Notes under the pieces: generated by a model | What the model was told of the DNA's origin: nothing | The model's database searches: none | The model's input: only the letters and a program-made list of their open reading frames with translations | Translations under genes and position numbers: made by a program | DNA from: Bacillota bacterium | GTDB taxonomy: Bacteria > Bacillota > Clostridia > Acetivibrionales > DTU013 | Assembly: GCA_023409615.1 (NCBI GenBank) | Contig: JAEYRF010000164.1 | Span: 1 to 20,479, forward strand | Length of the DNA stretch: 20,479 nucleotides | Direction: 5' to 3' | Part shown: positions 7,291 to 13,634 of the stretch, one piece after another | Position numbering within the stretch: the first letter of the stretch is position 1 | How the letters are laid out: the number at the start of each line of letters is the position of its first letter

Positions 7291-8361
7291 TTACAGTTTT
7301 ATTAGATTTCCGCCTGAAGCTTTCAACATTCGGTTCATGACTGCTTGTCCTATGCCCTCGATGTCTGGTGCCTCTGCCAGAATAATACTGATACCATTAT
7401 CATCAAAATCTCTTAGACATCTGAATAAGTTTGCAGCAAGGCTCTCAGGACTTTTTCTGCTTCCAAGAGAGAGTATTTTGCAATGTCTGTAAAGATAAGG
7501 CTCATATAGTGCGGCTGTTTCTTCTGTTGACAATATACCCACAGAACCGCCTTCCTTGTAATAAAGCTCGGCTCGCTTGCTAATTTCAACTGCTACACGT
7601 TCAATCGGACCCTGCAAAAGCAATAACGTCGCATTAGGAGCATAGTGCCTATACTTCATGCCCGGGGATCTCGGGTGAATATCGCCGCTATCTGCCATGT
7701 TAAGTGTCGGATCTGCATCGATATTTCCAAGAAGCCTCTGGAGCTGTTCCAGTGTAACACCGCCAGGCCTGAGAACAATAGGAGGCTCAACAGTAGTGTC
7801 CAGTACGGTTGATTCCACTCCTACATTTGTACTGCCGCCATCTATTATAATATCCACTTTTCCAGAAAGGTCTTCAATAACATGCTTTGAGAGCGTTGGA
7901 CTAGGCCTGCCGGAACTGTTTGCACTTGGAGCTGCAATTGGAATCCCTGCTTTATTAATCAGCGCAAGTGCGATGGGGTGGGAAGGCATTCTGATGCCTA
8001 CAGTATCTAATCCTGCAGTGATAATGGATGGAATTCTTTCCGATTTTGGCATCACCAGTGTAAGGGGACCGGGCCAGAAGGTGTCCACCAATAGCGGCAC
8101 AACCCTGGGAACCGTACATGCAAGAGTATCGATGGTTCTAATATCTGCGATATGTACGATTAGTGGATTGTCGGAGGGACGTCCCTTTGCTTTGAATATG
8201 TTTTCTACTGCCTGTGCATCAAAAGCGTTTGCCCCCAGACCGTATACTGTTTCTGTCGGGAAGGCAACGAGCCCTCCGGACTTAAGTACCTGCGCCGCGG
8301 GATCCAGCTTGCTTTCCCAACCGGGCACTGTAATATCTATCTTTATTATTTGAGTCTCCAA
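7291..8361 (-). CDS. ywlC: L-threonylcarbamoyladenylate synthase, long Sua5 form
   Basis: A 356-residue enzyme that makes threonylcarbamoyl-AMP from threonine, bicarbonate and ATP for the universal tRNA modification t6A37. The YrdC domain (about 15-215) shows FPTETVYGLGANAF, KAKGRPSDNPLIVH, APSANSSGRPSPT and STNVGVESTVLD. The linker carries RSPGMKYRHYAPNA, and the extra C-terminal Sua5 domain spans about 250-356, distinguishing it from short TsaC. The start is TTG 8361, supported by GGGGAG 9 bases upstream; an ATG pair further upstream is in another frame. It follows the repeat element at 8387-8627, so its leader is partly element-derived. The enzyme is normally essential with TsaB, TsaD and TsaE, none of which are in the window. 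Confidence 0.95.
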   Translation of the reverse strand: METQIIKIDITVPGWESKLDPAAQVLKSGGLVAFPTETVYGLGANAFDAQAVENIFKAKGRPSDNPLIVHIADIRTIDTLACTVPRVVPLLVDTFWPGPLTLVMPKSERIPSIITAGLDTVGIRMPSHPIALALINKAGIPIAAPSANSSGRPSPTLSKHVIEDLSGKVDIIIDGGSTNVGVESTVLDTTVEPPIVLRPGGVTLEQLQRLLGNIDADPTLNMADSGDIHPRSPGMKYRHYAPNATLLLLQGPIERVAVEISKRAELYYKEGGSVGILSTEETAALYEPYLYRHCKILSLGSRKSPESLAANLFRCLRDFDDNGISIILAEAPDIEGIGQAVMNRMLKASGGNLIKL

Positions 8362-8403
8362 AATATGGCTCTCCCCTGCTGCAACATCATGGTAATGAGA
8401 CTA

Positions 8404-8435
8404 TTATACCATGAATTCGCAAATTCATGGTATAA
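8404..8435. repeat. Perfect 14-4-14 palindrome, left end of element
   Basis: ttataccatgaatt (8404-8417) and its exact reverse complement (8422-8435) flank the loop cgca. There is no T tract on the minus strand side, so it does not look like a standard terminator for the ZIP gene. Confidence 0.8.
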
Positions 8436-8591
8436 CTGGCCATGTGCGTTTCGGTAAAGAAGCTGCCGAAAATTTCGCACGGGCTGGTCGATGACTACGT
8501 CGTTTTGTATGTTGCAAAGGAAATCCGTGCTTGTGCACTCAACATACTTTCTGCTCGCCCATGCATCCTGGCCATAAATTCTGCCGGAGGT

Positions 8592-8625
8592 GTATAATAG
8601 CCTCATGATAATGAGATTATTATAC
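8592..8625. repeat. Imperfect palindrome at right end of element, overlapping the ZIP stop
   Basis: Arms 8592-8606 and 8611-8625 pair around loop gata with one C-A mismatch and one G-T pair. The palindrome contains the stop codon of the ZIP gene (8603-8605). With the flank tgccggagg (8582-8590) it closely matches the segment before dnaX. Confidence 0.7.
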
Positions 8626-9337
8626 CACATAATATCCCTAATATATTAGCCAATGATGATACTCTTCCAAGATAAAGCCTTTTTGACTCCGGCACCAATT
8701 CGCCAAAAATAATATAAAGCATTGCACCGCCCGCAAAACCAAGACAAGCTGCAGTGAGCAGATCGGATATACTGCCGAGGGCGGCTCCAAACAGTGCGCC
8801 GATGCCCATTGGGACTCCCGACAGTAAAGTGTATAAAAAGGCCCTGCTTTTCGAAAAACCGCCTGCGCGCATTGGTATAGCCATTGCGATTCCTTCGGGT
8901 ATGTCATGTATAATGATTGCTGCTGTAATCGTAAAGCCAAGACTGGAGGACACTTCAAAGCCTGATCCGACGGCGAAGCCCTCCGGAAGATTATGCAGTG
9001 CTATAGCGATAGCCATAAGCACACCTGCTTTGAGCAGGCTTGAGCCTGAGCCTTTGTTAAATTGTGTTGAGTGCTTCAGCGCATTTTCGATTAATACAAT
9101 GACAATAATTCCTGACAAAACGCCGGCAAGGGTATAGATGGCGCCGCCTAGCATAAATGCTTCCGGCAGCAATTCAAAGCAAACAACGGCTGTCATCAAG
9201 CCCGCTGAAAACTCCAGAATAGAGCTCATAAAGCGGTTACTGGTCTTGCCTACTATAAATGCGGAAAGCCCGCCTAATCCTGTTCCGATCAGTCCTGAGA
9301 AAAGTCCAAATAGTGTAATTGACAGAAAATGCTTCAT
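8603..9337 (-). CDS. ZIP family metal cation transporter
   Basis: A 244-residue membrane protein with about eight hydrophobic segments, moving divalent metals such as Zn, Fe or Mn into the cytoplasm. The two metal-site helices are plain: HNLPEGFAVG and HDIPEGIAMA, the hallmark of TM4 and TM5 in ZIP proteins (ZupT/GufA-like). No large His-rich loop is present. ATG 9337 has GAGGG 6 bases upstream, and that site can be paired by an upstream CCCTC (9385-9389). The last seven residues (GIIISLS) and stop are encoded by the 25-bp end repeat of the adjoining element, so the native C-terminus may have been replaced. The gene occupies the place after prfA where prmC is usual in many Firmicutes. Confidence 0.93.
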   Translation of the reverse strand: MKHFLSITLFGLFSGLIGTGLGGLSAFIVGKTSNRFMSSILEFSAGLMTAVVCFELLPEAFMLGGAIYTLAGVLSGIIVIVLIENALKHSTQFNKGSGSSLLKAGVLMAIAIALHNLPEGFAVGSGFEVSSSLGFTITAAIIIHDIPEGIAMAIPMRAGGFSKSRAFLYTLLSGVPMGIGALFGAALGSISDLLTAACLGFAGGAMLYIIFGELVPESKRLYLGRVSSLANILGILCGIIISLS

Positions 9338-9343
9338 GCCAGC

Positions 9344-9389
9344 CCTCTTTGCAAGTGGATTGCTTTACTATTGTATTCGCATAAGAGGG
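9344..9389 (-). promoter_or_regulatory. Possible SD-sequestering hairpin before the ZIP gene
   Basis: On the minus strand CCCTCTT (9383-9389) is the exact complement of AAGAGGG (9344-9350), which contains the GAGGG ribosome site of the ZIP gene. Loop length is 32 bases. Pairing would hide the site; only seven pairs support it. Confidence 0.3.
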
Positions 9390-9400
9390 ATATTATTTAT

Positions 9401-10480
9401 TTAATCCTCGTCATATGATGAATTGCCAAGCTTTTCAGACTGATCTGCTGTGGTCAATGCATCTATGATATCATCAAGATCACCGTTCATGATCTCATCT
9501 ATTTTGTAAAGCGTTAAGCCGATCCTGTGGTCTGATATCCGGCCCTGCGGGAAATTGTATGTCCGGATCCGTTCACTTCGGTCGCCGGTCCCGACCTGGC
9601 TTTTTCTTGCAGTCGCGATTTCCGAGTGCTGCTGACTTTGAGCGATCTCATAGAGCTTTGATCGAAGGACCTTCATTGCCTTATCCTTGTTTTTATGCTG
9701 TGAACGCTGATCCTGACAAGTTACGACGATACCTGAAGGCATATGTGTAATTCTGATGGCAGAGCTGGTTTTGTTGACGTGCTGTCCGCCTGCACCGGAT
9801 GCCCGGTAAGTGTCAATCTGTAGATCATTCGGGTTGATGTCCACATCGACATCGTCTACCTCAGGAAGCACAGCCACAGTAACGGTGGAAGTGTGTATCC
9901 TGCCGCTGGATTCGGTGGAGGGGACACGCTGTACGCGGTGCACTCCGCTTTCGTATTTCAGTCTGCTGTACGCACCTTGAGCCTCAATAGAGAATACAAT
10001 TTCTTTAATCCCACCAATTTCCGTATCATTAAGGTCCAGAATCTCAGTCTTCCATCGACGCCGTTCGGCATACATAGAATACATCCTGAACAGATCGGAT
10101 GCAAACAAAGCCGCTTCTTCTCCGCCGGCTCCGCCTCTAATTTCCACGATAACACTTCGGTTGTCGTTAGGATCCTTTGGCACCAACATTAATTTCAACT
10201 GGCCCTCTATTGTCTCAAGGTTTTCGCGCGCCTCATCAAACTCAGCCTGTACCAATTCACGAAAATCCTTCTCCAGAGTACTGTCGAGGAGTTCTTTAGA
10301 TTCGGCTATATCTGACTTCACCTTCTTATATTCACGAAATTTATCTACAATCTCCCCAAGCTCGGAAAACTCCTTCATGAGCTTGCGGTATTCATCCTGG
10401 TCTGATATGATTTGCGGATCGCTGAGTTTGAGGTTTATTTCCTCATACCGGTTATCAGCAACTTCCAACTTGTCAAACAT
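9401..10480 (-). CDS. prfA: Peptide chain release factor 1
   Basis: A 359-residue class I release factor that ends translation at UAA and UAG. The catalytic G-G-Q lies at 231-233 in GAGGQHVNKTSS. The codon-reading tripeptide is P187-S-T189 in RVPSTESSGRIHTS, the PxT form of RF1 rather than the SPF of RF2. N-terminal residues 1-100 form the expected charged helical domain. ATG 10480 follows GAGGTG by 6 bases. A promoter candidate lies at 10514-10542, just past the terminator of the preceding unit, so this gene probably heads a transcript running through ZIP and ywlC. The usual partner prmC, which methylates the GGQ glutamine, is not adjacent. Confidence 0.97.
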   Translation of the reverse strand: MFDKLEVADNRYEEINLKLSDPQIISDQDEYRKLMKEFSELGEIVDKFREYKKVKSDIAESKELLDSTLEKDFRELVQAEFDEARENLETIEGQLKLMLVPKDPNDNRSVIVEIRGGAGGEEAALFASDLFRMYSMYAERRRWKTEILDLNDTEIGGIKEIVFSIEAQGAYSRLKYESGVHRVQRVPSTESSGRIHTSTVTVAVLPEVDDVDVDINPNDLQIDTYRASGAGGQHVNKTSSAIRITHMPSGIVVTCQDQRSQHKNKDKAMKVLRSKLYEIAQSQQHSEIATARKSQVGTGDRSERIRTYNFPQGRISDHRIGLTLYKIDEIMNGDLDDIIDALTTADQSEKLGNSSYDED

Positions 10481-10513
10481 AGGTCACCTCATAATGATAA
10501 TAATTGGTTTTTT

Positions 10514-10542
10514 ATTATAGCATATATTGCAGCATTAATCTA
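10514..10542 (-). promoter_or_regulatory. Promoter of prfA
   Basis: Minus strand TAGATT (10537-10542), 17-base spacer, perfect TATAAT (10514-10519), about 30 bases before the prfA start. The -35 box is weak (3 of 6). Confidence 0.45.
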
Positions 10543-10552
10543 TATCTTCGAA

Positions 10553-10628
10553 GTGCAAAAACGGACTGCCGCAAAAACGCAAAACGGACCGAGACAAAAC
10601 TTGAGTTTTGCGGCAGTCCGCTTTGCAC
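10553..10628 (-). terminator. Strong intrinsic terminator of the DUF2089-DUF4097 unit
   Basis: cggactgccgcaaaa (10562-10576) pairs exactly with ttttgcggcagtccg (10606-10620), a 15-bp stem. An outer 7-bp stem gtgcaaa/tttgcac (10553-10559, 10622-10628) extends it. On the minus strand the inner stem is followed by TTTTT. The loop holds a further small hairpin, caaaact/agttttg, that shares bases with the right arm. Confidence 0.8.
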
Positions 10629-10644
10629 ATTGACACGATGAGGA

Positions 10645-11871
10645 TTACTTTATTATCTCAATATAACCGTTCTGTGTCTCTGCATATATATTAACCTTTT
10701 GGGTGGCAGTGGAATAATTCTCGGTCTCGGCCTCTATCTGTCTTACAAGGCCTTCTACCTTAGGAGCATTGCGGTACAGCAAATTCGGGATCAATGGGTT
10801 TATGCCGCCGTTTGTGGTCTTTGCTGTTACTTTATACCCTTTGTCTTCGGAATCATTCATGTTTGCTTTGATATCTGCATTCTTTGTCCTAAGCGTTAGG
10901 TCGACATTGTCGACACCTTCCAGACTCTGCAGATTTTCAAGCGCTATTTTACCGTTGGTTGAGGATGCTGTCATCTTTTCAGTCTTAAGGTTCTTGATGT
11001 CGATAGCGGCATTCTGCGCGCTGATGCTGATATCCTTACCAATTAAATAACTGATCATTATTTTTGCATTCTTTGTATCAACAGCTACCTTGCTGCTGTT
11101 TACGCCTGTCAGGTCGATTGCTCCATTCTTTGTAACACTGACAAACTCCTCTGAAAGGGTATCCTCAACATTGATTTTGCCATTCTTTGTTTCCAGAATC
11201 AGCTTATTGAGCTTTATGGCAGGAACAAATACTTCATATGACACACTGAGATTGAAGGTGTCCGGTTTAGCCAGCTTCACTGAAACAGTACCGTTTTCAT
11301 TTAAAAAGGCAAGAACATTTTCGGCATTGGCCTGTGGAGTTCGGATCTTAGCCTTCACGGATATTTTGTTTTCCTGATGCTTCTTAATGGTGATCGGGCC
11401 GTTAGTTGCCTGCAGTTCAAGGCTTGTGCCTTCTTGAGCTTCAGCTTCGTAGGTTTTCTCAACAGTTGCATAGCTGCCAAAAATGTTGAATGCACCTGTG
11501 TCAACTAGACTTCCAACAAAATCAACAACTTTGTCTGCAGCGCCGAAGGCAGCAGTTGCAACGTTTTTGCCGAATTTTTCAGCTTTATCGCTGAATTCGT
11601 CTACCATTTTGTCAAAATCCTTCTGATTGTAATTTTTGGAAAGGTCACGTCTCCATTCGTTGATCCTCTCTCTTACCTTTGCAACTTCATCATAGTAGTT
11701 GTGTTGAGGCGGCTTTGGTGCGCGGAAGCCTTCATATCGATGCCCGCCGGGTCCGGGAGCCTGCTTCTGGTTGGATTCCAGAGCCTCGAGGAGTTTTGCA
11801 GCTTCCTCACTGTTAATTCTGCCTTCCTGCAGCATTTTAAGTATCATCATTCTTTCTTCACTAATAGACAT
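10645..11871 (-). CDS. DUF4097 beta-strand repeat protein (YvlB/LiaX-like)
   Basis: A 408-residue soluble protein. Residues 4-31 form a short helical-hairpin domain (ERMMILKMLQEGRINSEEAAKLLEALE). Residues 32-60 are a Pro/Gly-rich linker, 60-120 a charged helical segment, and about 130-408 a run of short beta repeats with recurring TKNGKI, TKNAKI, STNGKI and TTNGGI turns, the hallmark of DUF4097. No signal peptide or membrane segment is seen. Relatives such as Bacillus YvlB and enterococcal LiaX belong to envelope-stress circuits, and I infer a similar role. ATG 11871 has AGGAGGG nearby, 33 bases after the DUF2089 gene, so the pair is an operon ending at a strong terminator. Confidence 0.88.
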   Translation of the reverse strand: MSISEERMMILKMLQEGRINSEEAAKLLEALESNQKQAPGPGGHRYEGFRAPKPPQHNYYDEVAKVRERINEWRRDLSKNYNQKDFDKMVDEFSDKAEKFGKNVATAAFGAADKVVDFVGSLVDTGAFNIFGSYATVEKTYEAEAQEGTSLELQATNGPITIKKHQENKISVKAKIRTPQANAENVLAFLNENGTVSVKLAKPDTFNLSVSYEVFVPAIKLNKLILETKNGKINVEDTLSEEFVSVTKNGAIDLTGVNSSKVAVDTKNAKIMISYLIGKDISISAQNAAIDIKNLKTEKMTASSTNGKIALENLQSLEGVDNVDLTLRTKNADIKANMNDSEDKGYKVTAKTTNGGINPLIPNLLYRNAPKVEGLVRQIEAETENYSTATQKVNIYAETQNGYIEIIK

Positions 11872-11904
11872 AGTATAAACCCTCCTGATTATTTTTTTTA
11901 TGAT

Positions 11905-12282
11905 CTATTTCAGTAAATTCAATGCATCCTCCACTGATAATTTTCCGTTTTCAAGTTCATCAAGTATTTCCATCCTGCGGCTGAGTATCTCCTCTTCCTG
12001 TGCTGTACCTTGCGGATTCTCATAGCCCAGGGCATTTGCGGCATCATCCAGCCTGTTCTTTACAGTTGGATATGAGATGCCAAGTTCTTTCTCCACCTCC
12101 TTTATATTGCCTCTGCACTTTATAAATGTCTCTATGAACGATTTCTGCTCTTCAGTCAGCCTGCAGAATCTGCATAGATCAAAGTGTCCTTCAATTTTTG
12201 TCCCGCAGTCGTTGCAGTAAATGGTGGTAATCTCTGTGTTCTCCCCGCATACAGGACACTTGCCAAGCGCCTCTCTTGTCAT
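11905..12282 (-). CDS. DUF2089 zinc-ribbon/HTH regulator
   Basis: A 125-residue protein in three parts. Residues 9-40 carry CPVC, CNDC and CRFC pairs (Cys 9, 12, 23, 26, 37, 40), a zinc ribbon. Residues 42-80 resemble a sigma-region-4-like helix-turn-helix, with ELGISYPTVKNRLDD as recognition helix. Residues 100-125 repeat the short helical-hairpin motif found at the start of the neighbouring DUF4097 protein. ATG 12282 is chosen over GTG 12291 because GAGGTG ends 6 bases before it and would overlap the GTG. DUF2089 proteins are generally taken as transcription regulators; the operon arrangement suggests control of its partner and perhaps of itself. Confidence 0.88.
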   Translation of the reverse strand: MTREALGKCPVCGENTEITTIYCNDCGTKIEGHFDLCRFCRLTEEQKSFIETFIKCRGNIKEVEKELGISYPTVKNRLDDAANALGYENPQGTAQEEEILSRRMEILDELENGKLSVEDALNLLK

Positions 12283-12321
12283 ATTTCGCACCTCGATTTA
12301 TCTGAAGATATATTGTGTAGT

Positions 12322-12359
12322 GATTCATAATATTTACAAAATCATTGAATATATGAATC
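12322..12359. promoter_or_regulatory. Inverted repeat in the DUF2089 leader
   Basis: gattcat (12322-12328) and atgaatc (12353-12359) are exact complements, continued inward by atatt/aatat after a one-base bulge. The loop is 13 bases. It lies downstream of the promoter and before the ribosome site, so it could be an operator or a leader RNA hairpin. Confidence 0.35.
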
Positions 12360-12371
12360 CTTCCATAATAT

Positions 12372-12400
12372 ATACTATTATTGTTTATCCAATATGTCAA
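12372..12400 (-). promoter_or_regulatory. Promoter of the DUF2089-DUF4097 operon
   Basis: Minus strand perfect TTGACA (12395-12400), 17-base spacer, TAGTAT (12372-12377; 4 of 6). The implied leader is about 85 bases long and contains the inverted repeat at 12322-12359. Confidence 0.55.
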
Positions 12401-12530
12401 TGAACTATTCATCAAAACCTTAACATTATTAATATATGTATTAATTATTTTAAGGTTACAATTAATCATACGCAGGTTCTCAATGAATGTCTTATATAAA
12501 GAAATGTTTTTTATGAATTTCCTTATAAAA

Positions 12531-12578
12531 AATAAAAAAGCCTGCTGATTCCTGAATAATCACGGAATCAACAAGCCT
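12531..12578 (-). terminator. Terminator of the dnaX-ybaB-recR operon
   Basis: On the minus strand the arms 12564-12578 and 12538-12552 pair along 15 positions when G-U pairs are allowed, around an 11-base loop, followed by TTTTTTATT. It lies just downstream of the recR stop. Confidence 0.8.
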
Positions 12579-12596
12579 ATTTTAGTTCGCTGATTT

Positions 12597-13199
12597 TTAT
12601 AATTCGCGGCGACCTTCCATTGCTTTTGCCAGAGTTACCTCATCGGCATACTCCAGATCGCCTCCGACAGGTATTCCATGCGCAATCCGAGTGGTCCTGA
12701 TACCCGCCGGCTTTAAAAGTTTTGATATATACATGGCGGTAGCTTCACCTTCTACATTAGGATTGGTAGCAAGAATAACCTCGTGGATATCTGCCTCGCG
12801 TATCCTTTGAAGCAGCTCTCTTATTTTGATATCCTCAGGGCCTATGCCTTCCATAGGAGATATAGCGCCATGCAGAACATGGTAAATTCCTTTGAATTCG
12901 CGTACTCTTTCCAGAGCTACAACGTCTCTGGGATCTTCGACAACGCAGATCGTACCCTGATCACGCTTAACGTCACTGCAGATATTACAGGGATCTGCCT
13001 CTGTTAGGTTGTAGCAAATAGAGCAGTAGCGGGTTTTCAGCTTTGCATCTTTTATTGCATTTGCCAATGCTTCGGACTTTTCGACAGTCAGATTCAAAAC
13101 ATGAAAAGCAAGCCTCTGGGCGCTCTTATGACCGATGCCCGGAAGCTTTTCAAATTCTTCTATCAGTTTGGCAACCGGCGGAGAATAAAAGTAGCTCAT
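12597..13199 (-). CDS. recR: Recombination mediator protein RecR
   Basis: A 200-residue DNA-repair protein that works with RecO and RecF to load RecA on single-stranded gaps. Helix-hairpin-helix motif around LPGIGHKSAQRLAFH (19-33), four-cysteine zinc finger C59xxC62...C71xxC74, and a Toprim domain from about residue 82 (ICVVEDPRDVVALE) to 176, ending with the typical GIPVGGDLEYADEVTLAKA. Length matches the family. Its ATG lies one base past the ybaB stop, so the two are coupled, and the terminator follows at once. Confidence 0.97.
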   Translation of the reverse strand: MSYFYSPPVAKLIEEFEKLPGIGHKSAQRLAFHVLNLTVEKSEALANAIKDAKLKTRYCSICYNLTEADPCNICSDVKRDQGTICVVEDPRDVVALERVREFKGIYHVLHGAISPMEGIGPEDIKIRELLQRIREADIHEVILATNPNVEGEATAMYISKLLKPAGIRTTRIAHGIPVGGDLEYADEVTLAKAMEGRREL

Positions 13200-13200
13200 A

Positions 13201-13551
13201 TTAGAACAACCCGCCGAGTCCGCCCATACCGCCTGTTATTTTGGACATCTCTCCATTGACCATTTCGTCTGCCATGCGAAGAGCCTCGTTTACAGCAGCC
13301 AAAACCAGATCCTGCAGCATTTCTACATCATCTGGATCCACAACATCACGATTTATAGTAATTTCCTTGATCTCTTTCTTCCCATTGGCAACGACCTTGA
13401 TCGCTCCGCCTCCGGCAGTAGTTTCAACTTCTCTGTCCTGAAGCTCCAGCTGCAGTTTTTCCATATCCTTCTGCATCTTTTGAGCCTGCTTCATGAGATT
13501 GTTCATGTTACCGCCGCCGCCGCCAAAACCCGGAAATCCACCCTTTGCCAT
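13201..13551 (-). CDS. ybaB: YbaB/EbfC nucleoid-associated protein
   Basis: A 116-residue DNA-binding protein. After a Gly/Phe-rich head (MAKGGFPGFGGGGG) comes the family's long helix MNNLMKQAQKMQKDMEKLQLE, then a beta sheet with VVANGKKEIKEITINRDVVDPDD and a C-terminal helix with a Gly/Met-rich tail. It forms dimers that coat DNA; the exact role is unsettled. AGGAGG precedes ATG 13551. The conserved dnaX-ybaB-recR order confirms the assignment (yaaK in Bacillus). Confidence 0.95.
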   Translation of the reverse strand: MAKGGFPGFGGGGGNMNNLMKQAQKMQKDMEKLQLELQDREVETTAGGGAIKVVANGKKEIKEITINRDVVDPDDVEMLQDLVLAAVNEALRMADEMVNGEMSKITGGMGGLGGLF

Positions 13552-13634
13552 TTCATTGCCTCCTCAGATAAATATTATAGCAGTTACAGTTATTATACCT
13601 TAAGCCAATTATTTCATACAAGGGGTATTTAAGA

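Larger units (their letters stand above)
8387..8627. mobile_element. MITE-like palindromic element bounded by 25-bp direct repeats
   Basis: Two direct repeats of 25 bp, 8387-8411 and 8603-8627, differ at two positions (core taatgaga, then c or t, then tattatacca). Each end also carries a palindrome: 8404-8435 (perfect 14-bp arms, 4-base loop) and 8592-8625 (15-bp arms with one mismatch and one G-T pair, 4-base loop). The GC-richer interior has two more stems: gtgcg/cgcac enclosing tttcgg/ccgaaa (8444-8480), and gtatgttg/caacatac (8507-8514 with 8540-8547). No transposase is encoded; an apparent 94-residue frame through it lacks protein character. The right end, including the flank tgccggagg, recurs at 15418-15461. 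The structure fits a small non-autonomous element or a structured repeat; mobility is inferred. Confidence 0.55.

Noticed and set aside
8346..8630. Minus-strand frame of 94 residues through the repeat element
   Set aside because: It runs through both palindromes and reflects the repeat DNA. Its likeness (MRLLYTSG) to a frame before dnaX (MRILYASG) comes from the shared DNA repeat, not from a protein family.
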